From Anseongella ginsenosidimutans (lineage in GTDB: Bacteria; Bacteroidota; Bacteroidia; Sphingobacteriales; Sphingobacteriaceae): a stretch of 64,000 bases of DNA. Shown here piece by piece: positions 27,521 through 35,979 of this stretch. Where the stretch lies: the NCBI RefSeq assembly GCF_008033235.1, contig NZ_CP042432.1, forward strand, positions 3,224,001 through 3,288,000, given 5' to 3'. The notes below the pieces were generated by a model. The model saw only the letters and a list, made by a program, of their open reading frames with translations, was not told where the DNA came from and ran no database searches. Position 1 is the stretch's first letter. Each line of letters opens with the position of its first letter. Both the position numbers and the translations under genes were made by a program.

Positions 27521-28930
27521 ATGACTAAAATCAAATTTGGTACCGATGGATGGCGTGCAATCATCGCTGACGAATTCACGGTAGAAAACGTTCAGCGGGT
27601 TGCCTATGCAACTGCCTTATGGTTAAAAGACAATGCTTCCGCGCCTGCTGCCGTGGTGGGCAACGATTGCCGGTTTGCCGGGAAGCTTTTTTCCGCAACC
27701 GTGGCCCGGGTCTTTGCCAGCCAGGGAATTAAAGTTTTCCTGGCGGGAAATGAATTTGTTTCCACTCCCATGGTTTCCCTTGGAACGGTAAAACTGGAAA
27801 CGGATCTTGGAATTATTATTACTGCAAGCCATAACCCTCCCTCCTACAACGGATTTAAGATCAAGGCGAATTACGGCGGGCCCGCAACCCCGGATATTAT
27901 CGACTCGGTGGAAAGCAGGATACCCGAAAGCGTCTCACTGGAATTAAATTCGCTTGAGGAATACCAACAGGAAGGATTAATAGAAGAAGTTGACCTGGAA
28001 ACGCTTTATTGTGACCATATCCAAAGCAGTTTTGACCTGGAAGCGATCCGTGGATCAGGCCTTAAGCTCGCCTACGATGCCATGTACGGAGCCGGGCAAA
28101 ATGTGATGCGGCGGCTGTTCCCGGAAATAACTTTTCTGCATGCAGAGAACAATCCCGGGTTTGACGGACAGGCACCTGAGCCGATTCACAAAAATCTTTC
28201 GGAACTCTCTGAAATGATCAAACTGAGCGGCAATATTGATTCGGCCCTTGCTACAGACGGGGATGCCGACCGCATCGGGTTTTACAACGGAAAGGGCGAA
28301 TTCGTCGATTCCCACCATATCATCCTGCTCCTTATTCAATACCTTCATAAATATCAGGGGCTTAGCGGCGAGGTAGTCACTACTTTTTCCTGTACCGGTA
28401 AAATCGCGGCCCTTTGCAGCAAGTATAATCTGCCCCATACCATCACCAAGATAGGCTTCAAATATATTTGTGACCTCATGGTAAATTCGGGGAAATCCTA
28501 CCTCGTAGGCGGGGAAGAATCCGGAGGCATTGCCGTTTCAGGATACCTTCCGGAAAGGGACGGAATATGGATTGGCCTGACCTTATGGGAATACATGGCT
28601 AAAACGGGCCGCTCCCTGGACGACCTGATTGACGACCTGTATGCGGAAGTGGGATCGTTTGCCGTGGAACGTTATGATCTTCACGTGAGCGAAGCACTAA
28701 AGCAGCAGATCATTGAAAACTGCCGTTCGGGGAAATACACCGCTTTCGGAAAATACGGCGTCATTCGTACCGAAGACATGGATGGGTATAAATTCCATTT
28801 CAGTGACGACAGCTGGGTCATGATCCGCCCGTCGGGCACCGAACCTGTTTTGCGCGTTTACGCCGAAGCCGCCAGCTCAGATGAAGCCTTTTCCGTCCTG
28901 GATGCAACAAAAGCAGTACTATTGGGTTAA
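27521..28930 (+). CDS. Phosphoglucomutase/phosphomannomutase family protein
   Basis: A 469-residue alpha-D-phosphohexomutase with all four family signatures: phosphoserine loop TASHNPPSYNGFK, metal loop DGDADRIGF, sugar-binding GGEESGGIAV, and phosphate-binding RPSGTEPVLRVY. It moves phosphate between C1 and C6 of hexose or hexosamine. Glucose, mannose or glucosamine specificity is not evident; a mannose-1-phosphate guanylyltransferase lies 13 kb away. It leads a run of four same-strand genes with gaps of 12 bases or overlaps. Confidence 0.93.
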   Translation: MTKIKFGTDGWRAIIADEFTVENVQRVAYATALWLKDNASAPAAVVGNDCRFAGKLFSATVARVFASQGIKVFLAGNEFVSTPMVSLGTVKLETDLGIIITASHNPPSYNGFKIKANYGGPATPDIIDSVESRIPESVSLELNSLEEYQQEGLIEEVDLETLYCDHIQSSFDLEAIRGSGLKLAYDAMYGAGQNVMRRLFPEITFLHAENNPGFDGQAPEPIHKNLSELSEMIKLSGNIDSALATDGDADRIGFYNGKGEFVDSHHIILLLIQYLHKYQGLSGEVVTTFSCTGKIAALCSKYNLPHTITKIGFKYICDLMVNSGKSYLVGGEESGGIAVSGYLPERDGIWIGLTLWEYMAKTGRSLDDLIDDLYAEVGSFAVERYDLHVSEALKQQIIENCRSGKYTAFGKYGVIRTEDMDGYKFHFSDDSWVMIRPSGTEPVLRVYAEAASSDEAFSVLDATKAVLLG

Positions 28931-28942
28931 TAAATTGAAATA

Positions 28943-29389
28943 ATGAAGATACTCTATAAGGCCCTACTTTTAGCAGCCGTGGCTTTCCTGGCAGGCTGCC
29001 AGCCCGGCACGAACGAAGCAGATGCGCTGAAAAGCGAAGTGATCAAGGTGCATGACCGGATCATGCCCCGTAACTCGGAACTGCTGGCAGCAAAAAGAGA
29101 TCTTATTAAAGTTATTTCTTCCCTGGACAGCTTAAAACAGGCAAAACCGGAAACGGATACGGCCTCTATTCATCAGCAAGCCGATTCCCTCCTGCAATCC
29201 CTCGACGCCGCCGACAAGGCTATGTCTGACTGGATGTATGCGTTTAAAACCGATTATTCGGAAATGGGCCAGCAGCAGGTGATGGATTACTTAGAAGCGG
29301 AAAAGACCCGGATCACCGGCATAGAAGAAGCTTACGAAGCAAGTATCGGCGGAGCCCGGTCCTTGCTGGATAGTATCGACAAGAAATGA
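28943..29389 (+). CDS. Helical lipoprotein of unknown function
   Basis: A 148-residue lipoprotein (lipobox LAGC, Cys about 19) followed by helix-forming, charged sequence with no enzyme motif (DALKSEVIKVHDRIMPRNSEL). Its stop overlaps the Sco start (ATGA), tying it to the Sco/cytochrome c pair; it may help periplasmic metal or electron-transfer assembly, which is inferred only from position. Confidence 0.72.
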   Translation: MKILYKALLLAAVAFLAGCQPGTNEADALKSEVIKVHDRIMPRNSELLAAKRDLIKVISSLDSLKQAKPETDTASIHQQADSLLQSLDAADKAMSDWMYAFKTDYSEMGQQQVMDYLEAEKTRITGIEEAYEASIGGARSLLDSIDKK

Positions 29390-30003
29390 GAATATTCGTC
29401 ATTTTGGCAGGAATCGCCCTTTTGTGCGGTTGTTCCTCCGGAAAAGATAAAAAGCTGCCTATCCTGGGGAGACAGGAGATCAGCGGAAACGATACACTGT
29501 ATCAGCGCATCGCGGATTTCCGGTTTATGAACCAGGACAGCGCCTGGATCAGCAACGAAACGTTTGCCGGCAAAGCTTATGTGGCGGATTTCTTCTTCAC
29601 CTCCTGTCCCAGCATTTGCCCGATCATGAAAAAACAAATGCTGCGGGTATATAAAACCTTCAAGGGGAATTCCGGCATCAGCTTTCTCTCCCATACTATT
29701 GATCCCCGCCATGATTCGGTTCCGGTATTACATGAATATGCGGCTGATCTGGGGGTTAGCAGCGATCAATGGCACTTTGTAACCGGCACGCGGGATAGTG
29801 TTTATTCCCTGGCAGAAAAAAGCTACATGGTTGCCACCCTGGAAGACGAAACCGCCCCGGGCGGATTCATTCACGGCGGTCATTTTATCCTGGTAGACAA
29901 AAACCGTCATATTCGCGGCATTTATGACGGCACTTCCGAAGAGTCCGTTGATCAGCTTATTAAAGATATTCCCCTGCTTTTAAATGAAGGAACGGCTGAA
30001 TGA
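29386..30003 (+). CDS. Sco family copper/thiol-redox lipoprotein
   Basis: A 205-residue thioredoxin-fold protein with a lipobox (LLCGCSS), the copper-binding CPSIC motif (FFTSCPSICPIMKK) and the distal histidine in FIHGGHFILVDK, so all three Sco copper ligands are present. Sco proteins deliver copper to the CuA site of cytochrome oxidase or act as thiol reductants. It is coupled by 4-base overlaps to the lipoprotein before it and the cytochrome after it; no oxidase genes are in this window. Confidence 0.92.
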   Translation: MRIFVILAGIALLCGCSSGKDKKLPILGRQEISGNDTLYQRIADFRFMNQDSAWISNETFAGKAYVADFFFTSCPSICPIMKKQMLRVYKTFKGNSGISFLSHTIDPRHDSVPVLHEYAADLGVSSDQWHFVTGTRDSVYSLAEKSYMVATLEDETAPGGFIHGGHFILVDKNRHIRGIYDGTSEESVDQLIKDIPLLLNEGTAE

Positions 30004-30467
30004 TGCGAAGCCTGCTCATACTGGCAGCAATTCTTTGCCTGTTTGGCGCCTGCGATAATAAGCAGGAACTTAAAAAAAAGAAATATATCGCCGAAGGAAT
30101 GGTGCTGTACCGGAATCATTGCCAGAACTGCCACCAGACAAATGGAACAGGCTTTGAAAAGCTTATTCCTCCCCTTACCGACACGCTGTACCTGCGCCTG
30201 AACAGGGACAGGCTCGCCTGTATTATCCGTTACGGTATGGATGAGGCCATTACCATTAACGGCCAGGTTTACAATCAGCCAATGGTGCCCAATGAAAAGC
30301 TGACCGACATGGAAATCGCCGAAATACTCACCTATATCACCAATGCTTTCGGCAACAGCCAGGAGATGTTCACCATCCGGGAAGTCCGTCTGGCGTTGCA
30401 ATCCTGCGGCGAAGCCGGTGTAGAGAGCGAAGCCGGTATAGAGAGCAACGCTGGTATCCAGCCTTAA
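30000..30467 (+). CDS. Mono-haem cytochrome c, lipoprotein-like
   Basis: A 155-residue class I cytochrome c: signal with a Cys (LFGACDN, lipobox-like), haem site CQNCH (about residues 41-45) and a likely axial methionine in YNQPMVPNEKL. It would carry electrons in the periplasm. The last 18 residues come from three 18-bp tandem units (30411-30464). It overlaps the Sco gene by four bases. Confidence 0.9.
   Translation: MMRSLLILAAILCLFGACDNKQELKKKKYIAEGMVLYRNHCQNCHQTNGTGFEKLIPPLTDTLYLRLNRDRLACIIRYGMDEAITINGQVYNQPMVPNEKLTDMEIAEILTYITNAFGNSQEMFTIREVRLALQSCGEAGVESEAGIESNAGIQP
30411..30464 (+). repeat. 18-bp tandem repeat encoding the cytochrome c tail
   Basis: Units at 30411-30428 and 30429-30446 (GAAGCCGGTGTAGAGAGC and a one-base variant) plus a diverged third unit encode the EAGVESEAGIESNAGIQP tail. 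As in gyrA, the period is 18 and frame-neutral. Confidence 0.75.
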
Positions 30468-30499
30468 CCCCGCACAAGAAATCCGCACAAGGTCAGTTG

Positions 30500-30531
30500 C
30501 TTGGGCGTACGCCTGAATATGCGTATCTTTG
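30500..30531 (+). promoter_or_regulatory. Promoter of rnpB
   Basis: CTTG (30500-30503), 20 bases, then TATCTTTG (30524-30531), close to the Bacteroidota consensus. The predicted start of transcription, about six bases downstream, falls just before the RNase P RNA. Confidence 0.68.
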
Positions 30532-30552
30532 TAGTTCGTGCTGTTAATACGA

Positions 30553-30965
30553 AACTAGCAAAAAGGCTTGTCGCTCCCGTTTTCGCGGGGGAGGAAAGTC
30601 CGGGCAACACAGAGCATCCTGCTTCCTAACGGGAAGGGTCCCTGTACCGAAGCTCCGGTTCATCCCGGCTTCAGCAGGGATACAGCAAGTGCCACAGAAA
30701 ACAGGTAGCCTTGCCTGACGTCGCTTGCGGCGCCGGCGGGTCATAGTGAAAACGCGGGGTAAGAGCCCACGGCTTCCTGCAGCAATGCAGGATGCAGGTA
30801 AACCTCAGGAGTTGAAAGGCCAAATAAACCGGGGCTAGAGGGCTGCTCGCCCGATCCCTGTGGGTAGGCTGATGGACCGTTCCAGCGATGGAACGGCTAG
30901 ATAAATGACAAGCAGTTCCCCGCCTCTGGCATGGGAATGAACAGAACCCGGCTTACTCTTTTGCT
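30553..30965 (+). ncRNA. rnpB: RNase P RNA (bacterial type A)
   Basis: The catalytic RNA that trims tRNA 5' leaders. The invariant block GAGGAAAGTCCGGGC (from 30591) follows at the usual distance from the 5' end, with CACAGAGCA after it; the ATAGTGAAAACGCGGGGTAA-type region and the 3' half ACAGAACCCGGCTTA are present. The 5' end AGCAAAAAG (30557) pairs with CTTTTGCT (30958-30965) as helix P1. The T-run after P1 serves as terminator. Length about 410 bases fits the family; exact ends are estimated. Confidence 0.93.
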
Positions 30966-30969
30966 TTTT

Positions 30970-32025
30970 TTATTTTTCCAGGTTTCGCGGGTTTATTAAT
31001 TCAATGAATCTGTCTTTGACCGCGACGGCCTGCCGGCTGTTCATCAGCAGATAGCGGTGCTTCCCATCCGGATCTTCCCTGAAATGGGTAAAACTGTTTT
31101 CATCTACTGAAACGGTGCCCGGAGGGCTCAGGTCAAAATAACCTTCGCTGCCTTCTACGGCATATAATACCGACGTAAGATCCCAGGTGGGGCGGTCATA
31201 AGGCATTTCAAGATAGCTTTCATAAGCAAGCACCAGCGGGTGCGGAGGCTCCGCAGGAAAGTCATTCTCTATACTGGAAGCAGGGTAAAGTACTTGTTCT
31301 CCCACTTCAAAAGGACTTACAATAATTTTCCCGGGCCAGGAGGCGAAAACTTCCCGTGCGGCTGCAGGGTCCTTCACGACATTGTATTCCACCTGCTTTT
31401 CCTTCCGGAAATTCCCCGCCATTATGCTCAGCAGTTTCACTTTCCGGGCAACCAGCTCGCGCCCGTTCAGCGTAGAATACTTATCGGGCGGCGAAGCCAG
31501 CAGACGGTCCAGGTTAGTGGAAAAACCAACAGAAATAATGGTGACCGAACTATCCGGCTGTTCTGACAGGATCTTACGGTACAGTTCTACCGAACCCGGC
31601 ACTTTTGCATAATTCTCCACGCTTCGTTTAAAAACAGGTTTTCCATCAACCGCGTATTCGCTGACAACCTGCGTATAATTCTTTGCATCGCCTTCGGAAT
31701 CCGCTCCCCCGATCACGTTTCCCAGGGGGATACGCGGGTAACCATACCAGGTGTTCATCAGGTCCAGGAACTGCACAGAATAAGGGCTGTTCTTATTGGT
31801 GCTTATTCCCAGTAATTCTATTTTGCCCCGATCCGCATATTTATAGAGCATGTCCAGCGCCAGGGCATCGTCGATGTCATTACCCATATCTGTTTCGAAA
31901 ATAACCTTGAGCGGAAGATCTTTCATTGCATTCCTGCTTTGTTGCTGCTGTTTGTAATTTGCGCAGCTATTCAACAACCCTATTATTACCGGGAGGCAGA
32001 AGGCTGCCATTCGTGTCATTTTCAT
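30970..32025 (-). CDS. Secreted nucleoside hydrolase-like lipoprotein
   Basis: A 351-residue protein. The ATG at 32025 gives a signal and lipobox (LLNSCAN); the frame is open to 32325 but those residues are unlike a protein start. The mature part opens with VIFETDMGNDIDDALALDML, the Asp-rich calcium-binding motif of inosine-uridine-preferring nucleoside hydrolases in its longer Bacteroidota form, and has the C-terminal DRPTWDLTSVLYA segment. It would split nucleosides or related N-glycosides outside the inner membrane. Its stop lies five bases after rnpB, on the opposite strand. Confidence 0.87.
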   Translation of the reverse strand: MKMTRMAAFCLPVIIGLLNSCANYKQQQQSRNAMKDLPLKVIFETDMGNDIDDALALDMLYKYADRGKIELLGISTNKNSPYSVQFLDLMNTWYGYPRIPLGNVIGGADSEGDAKNYTQVVSEYAVDGKPVFKRSVENYAKVPGSVELYRKILSEQPDSSVTIISVGFSTNLDRLLASPPDKYSTLNGRELVARKVKLLSIMAGNFRKEKQVEYNVVKDPAAAREVFASWPGKIIVSPFEVGEQVLYPASSIENDFPAEPPHPLVLAYESYLEMPYDRPTWDLTSVLYAVEGSEGYFDLSPPGTVSVDENSFTHFREDPDGKHRYLLMNSRQAVAVKDRFIELINPRNLEK

Positions 32026-32101
32026 ATTTATCAGCCAGTTCAATTCATGCGCCGGAGCCCGCCGGGACTTGTGCATGCGGTATTTTTCAAAAATAGACGA
32101 T

Positions 32102-32135
32102 TTTGAAACAAATCCGCATAAAAACTGTATTTTTG
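32102..32135 (+). promoter_or_regulatory. Promoter of lepA
   Basis: TTTG (32102-32105), a 22-base spacer, then TATTTTTG (32128-32135), which fits TAnnTTTG. The ATG at 32155 is 19 bases further on, a leader of about a dozen bases. Confidence 0.65.
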
Positions 32136-32154
32136 CACCTATTTTGCAACGTGC

Positions 32155-33942
32155 ATGAAGAATATTCGCAATTTTTGTATCATCGCCCATATAGATCATG
32201 GGAAAAGTACGCTCGCCGACCGCCTGCTGCAGATCACCCATACCATCAGCGAAAGGGAAAGGCAGGAACAGCAGCTGGATGACATGGATCTGGAACGGGA
32301 ACGCGGGATCACCATAAAGAGCCACGCTATCCAGATGAAATACCAGCTAGATGGAGAGGACTATACCCTTAACCTGATCGATACTCCCGGCCATGTGGAC
32401 TTTTCCTACGAGGTATCCCGCTCTATTGCGGCCTGTGAAGGCGCGCTGCTTATCGTAGACGCAACCCAGGGCATACAGGCACAAACAATTTCCAACCTTT
32501 ACCTGGCGCTGGAACATGACCTGGAGATCATTCCTATTCTGAATAAAATGGATCTGCCTGGCGCCATGCCGGAAGAAGTAAAAGACCAGATCATTGACCT
32601 TATAGGCTGTAAGGCGGAAGATATTATTCCTGCCAGCGGGAAAACGGGAATGGGCGTCCCCGAGATCCTGAAAGCCATTATTGATCGCATCCCCCCTCCC
32701 GAAGGCAATCCGAAAGCACCTCTGCAGGCGATGATCTTCGATTCCATTTTCAATTCCTTCCGCGGTATTATTGCGTATTACAAAGTTGCGAACGGGGAGA
32801 TCAGAAAAGGCGACCGCGTGAAATTCGTAAATACGGGGCGGGAGTATATTGCCGAAGAAGTGGGTGTCCTTCGTTTGCAGCGACAGCCTAAAGACGTGCT
32901 GGCAGCCGGAGAAGTGGGCTATATAATTTCAGGGATAAAAGACGCGCGGGAAGTCAAGGTAGGTGATACGATTACACAGGTATTGAATCCCTGCTCGGAA
33001 GCCATTAAAGGGTTTGAAGTCGTTAAGCCAATGGTGTTTGCCGGTATCTACCCGGTGGATACCGAAGACTACGAAGAACTCAGGGACGCAATGGATAAGC
33101 TTCAGCTAAACGACGCTTCCCTGGTATTTGAACCGGAATCCTCTGCCGCGCTCGGCTTTGGTTTCCGCTGCGGTTTTCTGGGTATGCTGCATATGGACAT
33201 AGTCCAGGAAAGGCTTGAACGTGAGTTCGACATGACCGTGATCACTACGGTTCCCAACGTTTCTTACAAGGCATATTCCACGCGGGGCGACCTAACGGTG
33301 GTAAACAATCCCGCGGACCTTCCCGATGTGAACAAACTCGACTTCGTGGAAGAGCCTTTTATTAAGGCCAGCGTAATCACCAAATCGGAGTACATTGGCC
33401 CCATCATGACACTTTGCATTGCCAAAAGGGGCATTGTGGTGAATCAGCATTACCTGACCGCCGATCGCGTCGAGCTGATCTTTGAAATGCCGCTGGCTGA
33501 AATCGTATTTGATTTCTATGATAAACTGAAAACAATTTCCAAGGGATATGCGTCCTTTGACTATCACCCTATTGGCTACCGGCAGTCGAGCCTGGTAAAG
33601 CTGGACATCCGGCTGAACGGGGAACCGGTAGACGCACTCTCGTCCCTGATCCATCGCGACAGGGCTTATGATTTTGGCAAGAAGATCTGCGAAAAGCTAA
33701 AGGAGCTGCTGCCCCGCCAGCAATTCGAAATTGTGATACAGGCTTCCATCGGCGCCAAAGTAATCGCAAGGGAAACAGTAAGAGCCCTGCGGAAAGATGT
33801 CACCGCAAAGTGTTACGGCGGCGATATTTCCCGTAAACGTAAATTGCTGGAGAAACAGAAAAAAGGCAAAAAGCGCATGCGGCAGGTAGGCAACGTAGAG
33901 ATCCCTCAATCAGCCTTCATGGCCGTATTGAAACTGGATTAA
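32155..33942 (+). CDS. lepA: Translation elongation factor 4 (LepA)
   Basis: A 595-residue ribosomal GTPase: G1 loop AHIDHGKST (about 11-19), [12 protein letters not shown], then EF-G-like domains and the LepA-specific C-terminal domain ([26 protein letters not shown], ending [23 protein letters not shown] split over two motifs). EF4 acts on stalled ribosomes and in 30S assembly. Length is normal. A repeat array begins about 15 bases after its stop. Confidence 0.98.
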   Translation: MKNIRNFCIIAHIDHGKSTLADRLLQITHTISERERQEQQLDDMDLERERGITIKSHAIQMKYQLDGEDYTLNLIDTPGHVDFSYEVSRSIAACEGALLIVDATQGIQAQTISNLYLALEHDLEIIPILNKMDLPGAMPEEVKDQIIDLIGCKAEDIIPASGKTGMGVPEILKAIIDRIPPPEGNPKAPLQAMIFDSIFNSFRGIIAYYKVANGEIRKGDRVKFVNTGREYIAEEVGVLRLQRQPKDVLAAGEVGYIISGIKDAREVKVGDTITQVLNPCSEAIKGFEVVKPMVFAGIYPVDTEDYEELRDAMDKLQLNDASLVFEPESSAALGFGFRCGFLGMLHMDIVQERLEREFDMTVITTVPNVSYKAYSTRGDLTVVNNPADLPDVNKLDFVEEPFIKASVITKSEYIGPIMTLCIAKRGIVVNQHYLTADRVELIFEMPLAEIVFDFYDKLKTISKGYASFDYHPIGYRQSSLVKLDIRLNGEPVDALSSLIHRDRAYDFGKKICEKLKELLPRQQFEIVIQASIGAKVIARETVRALRKDVTAKCYGGDISRKRKLLEKQKKGKKRMRQVGNVEIPQSAFMAVLKLD

Positions 33943-33956
33943 GAAAGGCGATCGAA

Positions 33957-34167
33957 AAGCAACGTTAAACTTTGAACCGTTGCGAAGCAACGTTAAACTT
34001 GAAACTTGAAACTTAAAACTTTAAACCGTTGCGAAGCAACCTTAAACTTTAAACTTTGAACCATTGCGAAGCAACGTTAAACTTGAAACTTTAAACTTTA
34101 AACTTTAAACTTTAAACTTTAAACTTTAAACTTTAAACTTTAAACCGTTGCGAAGCAACGTTAAACC
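33957..34167 (+). repeat. ACTTTAA heptamer array with GTTGC hairpins (lepA-folD)
   Basis: The whole lepA-folD gap consists of variants of a 7-bp unit (ACTTTAA), including eight perfect copies at 34088-34143, interrupted by the palindrome GTTGCGAAGCAAC at 33979-33991, 34028-34040, 34147-34159 and, as a one-base variant, 34063-34075. The hairpin has a 5-bp stem (6 with the flanking C/G) and a 3-base loop. The array ends seven bases before the folD ATG. Confidence 0.92.
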
Positions 34168-34174
34168 GGAAAAA

Positions 34175-35059
34175 ATGGGAATCCTCGACGGAAAAAAGGC
34201 GGCTGAATATTACAAGGAAGAAATTGCCCGGGAAGCCGCGGAATTTACGCGGCGAACCGGGAAAAAGCCTTACCTGGTCACTATACTGGTAGGCAATAAC
34301 GGAGCAAGCGAAACCTATGTGGCCAGCAAGCTTCGGAATAGCGAAAAAGTAGGATTCAACGCTTCCCTGGTTCGCTTCGAGGATACAGTAACGGAGGAAG
34401 CCCTCCTCGGGAAAATTGATGAGCTGAATGCCAGCGAAGAAGTGGATGGCATTCTGGTACAGCTTCCCCTGCCGGCGCATATTGAAGAAAAAAAAGTGAT
34501 CATGCGCATCAGCCCCCTTAAGGACGTGGACGGTTTTCATCCCGAAAGCCTTGGCAAAATGCTGATTGGCCTGCCCACCTTCCTTCCGGCTACGCCTTAC
34601 GGCATCATGGAACTACTGGACTATTATAAAGTGGAAACTGAAGGCAAGCATTGTGTGGTAATGGGACGGAGCAATATCGTGGGAACGCCAATCAGCCTGC
34701 TGCTTTCAAGGCAGGGAAATCCCGGGAACTGTACCGTGACAATCACACATAGCCGCACTAAAGACCTGGAAACGATCACCCGCCAGGCGGATATACTCAT
34801 CGTAGCGGTCGGAAGGCCGGAATTCGTGACAGCGGATATGGTAACGGAAGGCGCCGTGGTCATAGACGTGGGAATCCACCGCATCGCAGATAAAAACCGT
34901 AAAAGCGGTTACCGGCTCGTGGGAGATGTTAAATTTGATGAAGTTGCCCCCAAATGCGGCGGCATATCTCCCGTTCCCGGGGGCGTGGGCCTGATGACCA
35001 TCGTAGGATTGCTAAAAAACACCCTTGAAGCAGCAAAGCGAAGAACCCTTCCCTCCTGA
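34175..35059 (+). CDS. folD: Bifunctional methylenetetrahydrofolate dehydrogenase/cyclohydrolase
   Basis: A 294-residue enzyme interconverting 5,10-methylene- and 10-formyl-tetrahydrofolate. It has the catalytic YVASKLRNSEKVGF (Tyr and Lys), VQLPLPAHI, PLKDVDGFHP and the NADP-binding GRSNIVGTPISLLL motifs. The ATG at 34175 was chosen because the earlier TTG (34148) lies inside the repeat array. The array therefore forms most or all of any folD leader. Confidence 0.97.
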   Translation: MGILDGKKAAEYYKEEIAREAAEFTRRTGKKPYLVTILVGNNGASETYVASKLRNSEKVGFNASLVRFEDTVTEEALLGKIDELNASEEVDGILVQLPLPAHIEEKKVIMRISPLKDVDGFHPESLGKMLIGLPTFLPATPYGIMELLDYYKVETEGKHCVVMGRSNIVGTPISLLLSRQGNPGNCTVTITHSRTKDLETITRQADILIVAVGRPEFVTADMVTEGAVVIDVGIHRIADKNRKSGYRLVGDVKFDEVAPKCGGISPVPGGVGLMTIVGLLKNTLEAAKRRTLPS

Positions 35060-35105
35060 ATTTGTTAACTCTTAAAGCTTTGGCAGCAATTGCAGAAGCA
35101 CTTAA

Positions 35106-35780
35106 ATGCTGAACGTGGATCTTGAACGGACTTCCATAAATCAACAAGTTACAGCTCCCCCTAAGGAGGTTCCTGCAGACGGCTCTTTCCTGCCGCTGAT
35201 GGAAGAATTCTATACCATCCAGGGAGAAGGCTATAATACAGGGAAAGCGGCCTATTTCATCCGCCTCGGAGGCTGCGACGTAGGCTGCCACTGGTGTGAC
35301 GTGAAAGAATCCTGGGATGCTGCCCTTCACCCCCTGACCGCGGCTGATACGATCGTTGCCAACGCCGCCCGGCACCCGGCCCGGGCCGTTGTGATAACCG
35401 GCGGCGAACCGCTGCTGTACAACCTTGATTATCTTTGTAATGAACTCCGGAAAAAAGGCATAAAGACCTTTATTGAAACTTCCGGCGCCTACCCGCTGAG
35501 CGGAAGCTGGGATTGGATCTGCCTTTCCCCTAAGAAATTCAAAAAACCCGTGCCGGAGATACTGAGCCTGGCCAACGAATTGAAAGTGATCGTATTCAAT
35601 AAAAGCGATTTCGGATGGGCCGAAGAACATGCTTCACATGTTTCGTCACTCTGCAAGTTATACCTTCAGCCCGAATGGAGTAAAGCTGAAGAAACAACCC
35701 CGCTTATCATTGATTATGTGAAGGAAAATCCCCGCTGGCAAATTTCCCTCCAGACCCATAAATTCATGAACATTCCCTAG
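35106..35780 (+). CDS. queE: 7-carboxy-7-deazaguanine synthase (radical SAM)
   Basis: A 224-residue radical-SAM enzyme making 7-carboxy-7-deazaguanine in queuosine synthesis. The iron-sulfur motif is CDVGCHWC (CxxxCxxC) after FIRLGG, followed by the SAM-binding TGGEPLLYN, and the family-typical end SLQTHKFMNIP. Its TAG stop (35778-35780) is the first three bases of the palindromic element that follows. No other queuosine genes are nearby. Confidence 0.93.
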   Translation: MLNVDLERTSINQQVTAPPKEVPADGSFLPLMEEFYTIQGEGYNTGKAAYFIRLGGCDVGCHWCDVKESWDAALHPLTAADTIVANAARHPARAVVITGGEPLLYNLDYLCNELRKKGIKTFIETSGAYPLSGSWDWICLSPKKFKKPVPEILSLANELKVIVFNKSDFGWAEEHASHVSSLCKLYLQPEWSKAEETTPLIIDYVKENPRWQISLQTHKFMNIP

Positions 35781-35940
35781 TGCTGCGATCACTAAATTGG
35801 TATACTTAAGCCGCCCTTATTTTTGTTCATGGCAATGCAAAAAAATGTGCGCATAGTGGTGCTATGTAAACATTTTTTTGCGCAGGCAGGGGCAAAAATA
35901 AGCAGGTTTGGAGTGTACGAATTTAGTGACCGCAGCACTA
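35778..35940. mobile_element. MITE-like 163-bp palindromic element
   Basis: The ends are 28-base inverted repeats (35778-35805 and 35913-35940) matching at 25 positions, each ending in TA. Inside, nested pairs CTTATTTTTG/CAAAAATAAG (35816-35825, 35893-35902), GCAAAAAAATGT/ACATTTTTTTGC (35837-35848, 35870-35881) and CATAG/CTATG (35852-35856, 35862-35866) make nearly the whole element one hairpin. It encodes no plausible protein. TA at both ends would fit a Tc1/mariner-IS630-type insertion, though TA is also part of the palindrome. Confidence 0.7.
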
Positions 35941-35979
35941 TTTACCGGCTGGCTTTCCGAAAAACACTATCTTTAGGCT

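Noticed and set aside
32026-32325. N-terminal extension of the nucleoside hydrolase
   Set aside because: The extra 100 codons overlap the lepA promoter and start on the other strand and would bury the signal peptide and lipobox.
34148-34174. Upstream TTG start for folD
   Set aside because: It lies inside the GTTGC hairpin repeat; the ATG at 34175 gives the conserved FolD N-terminus.
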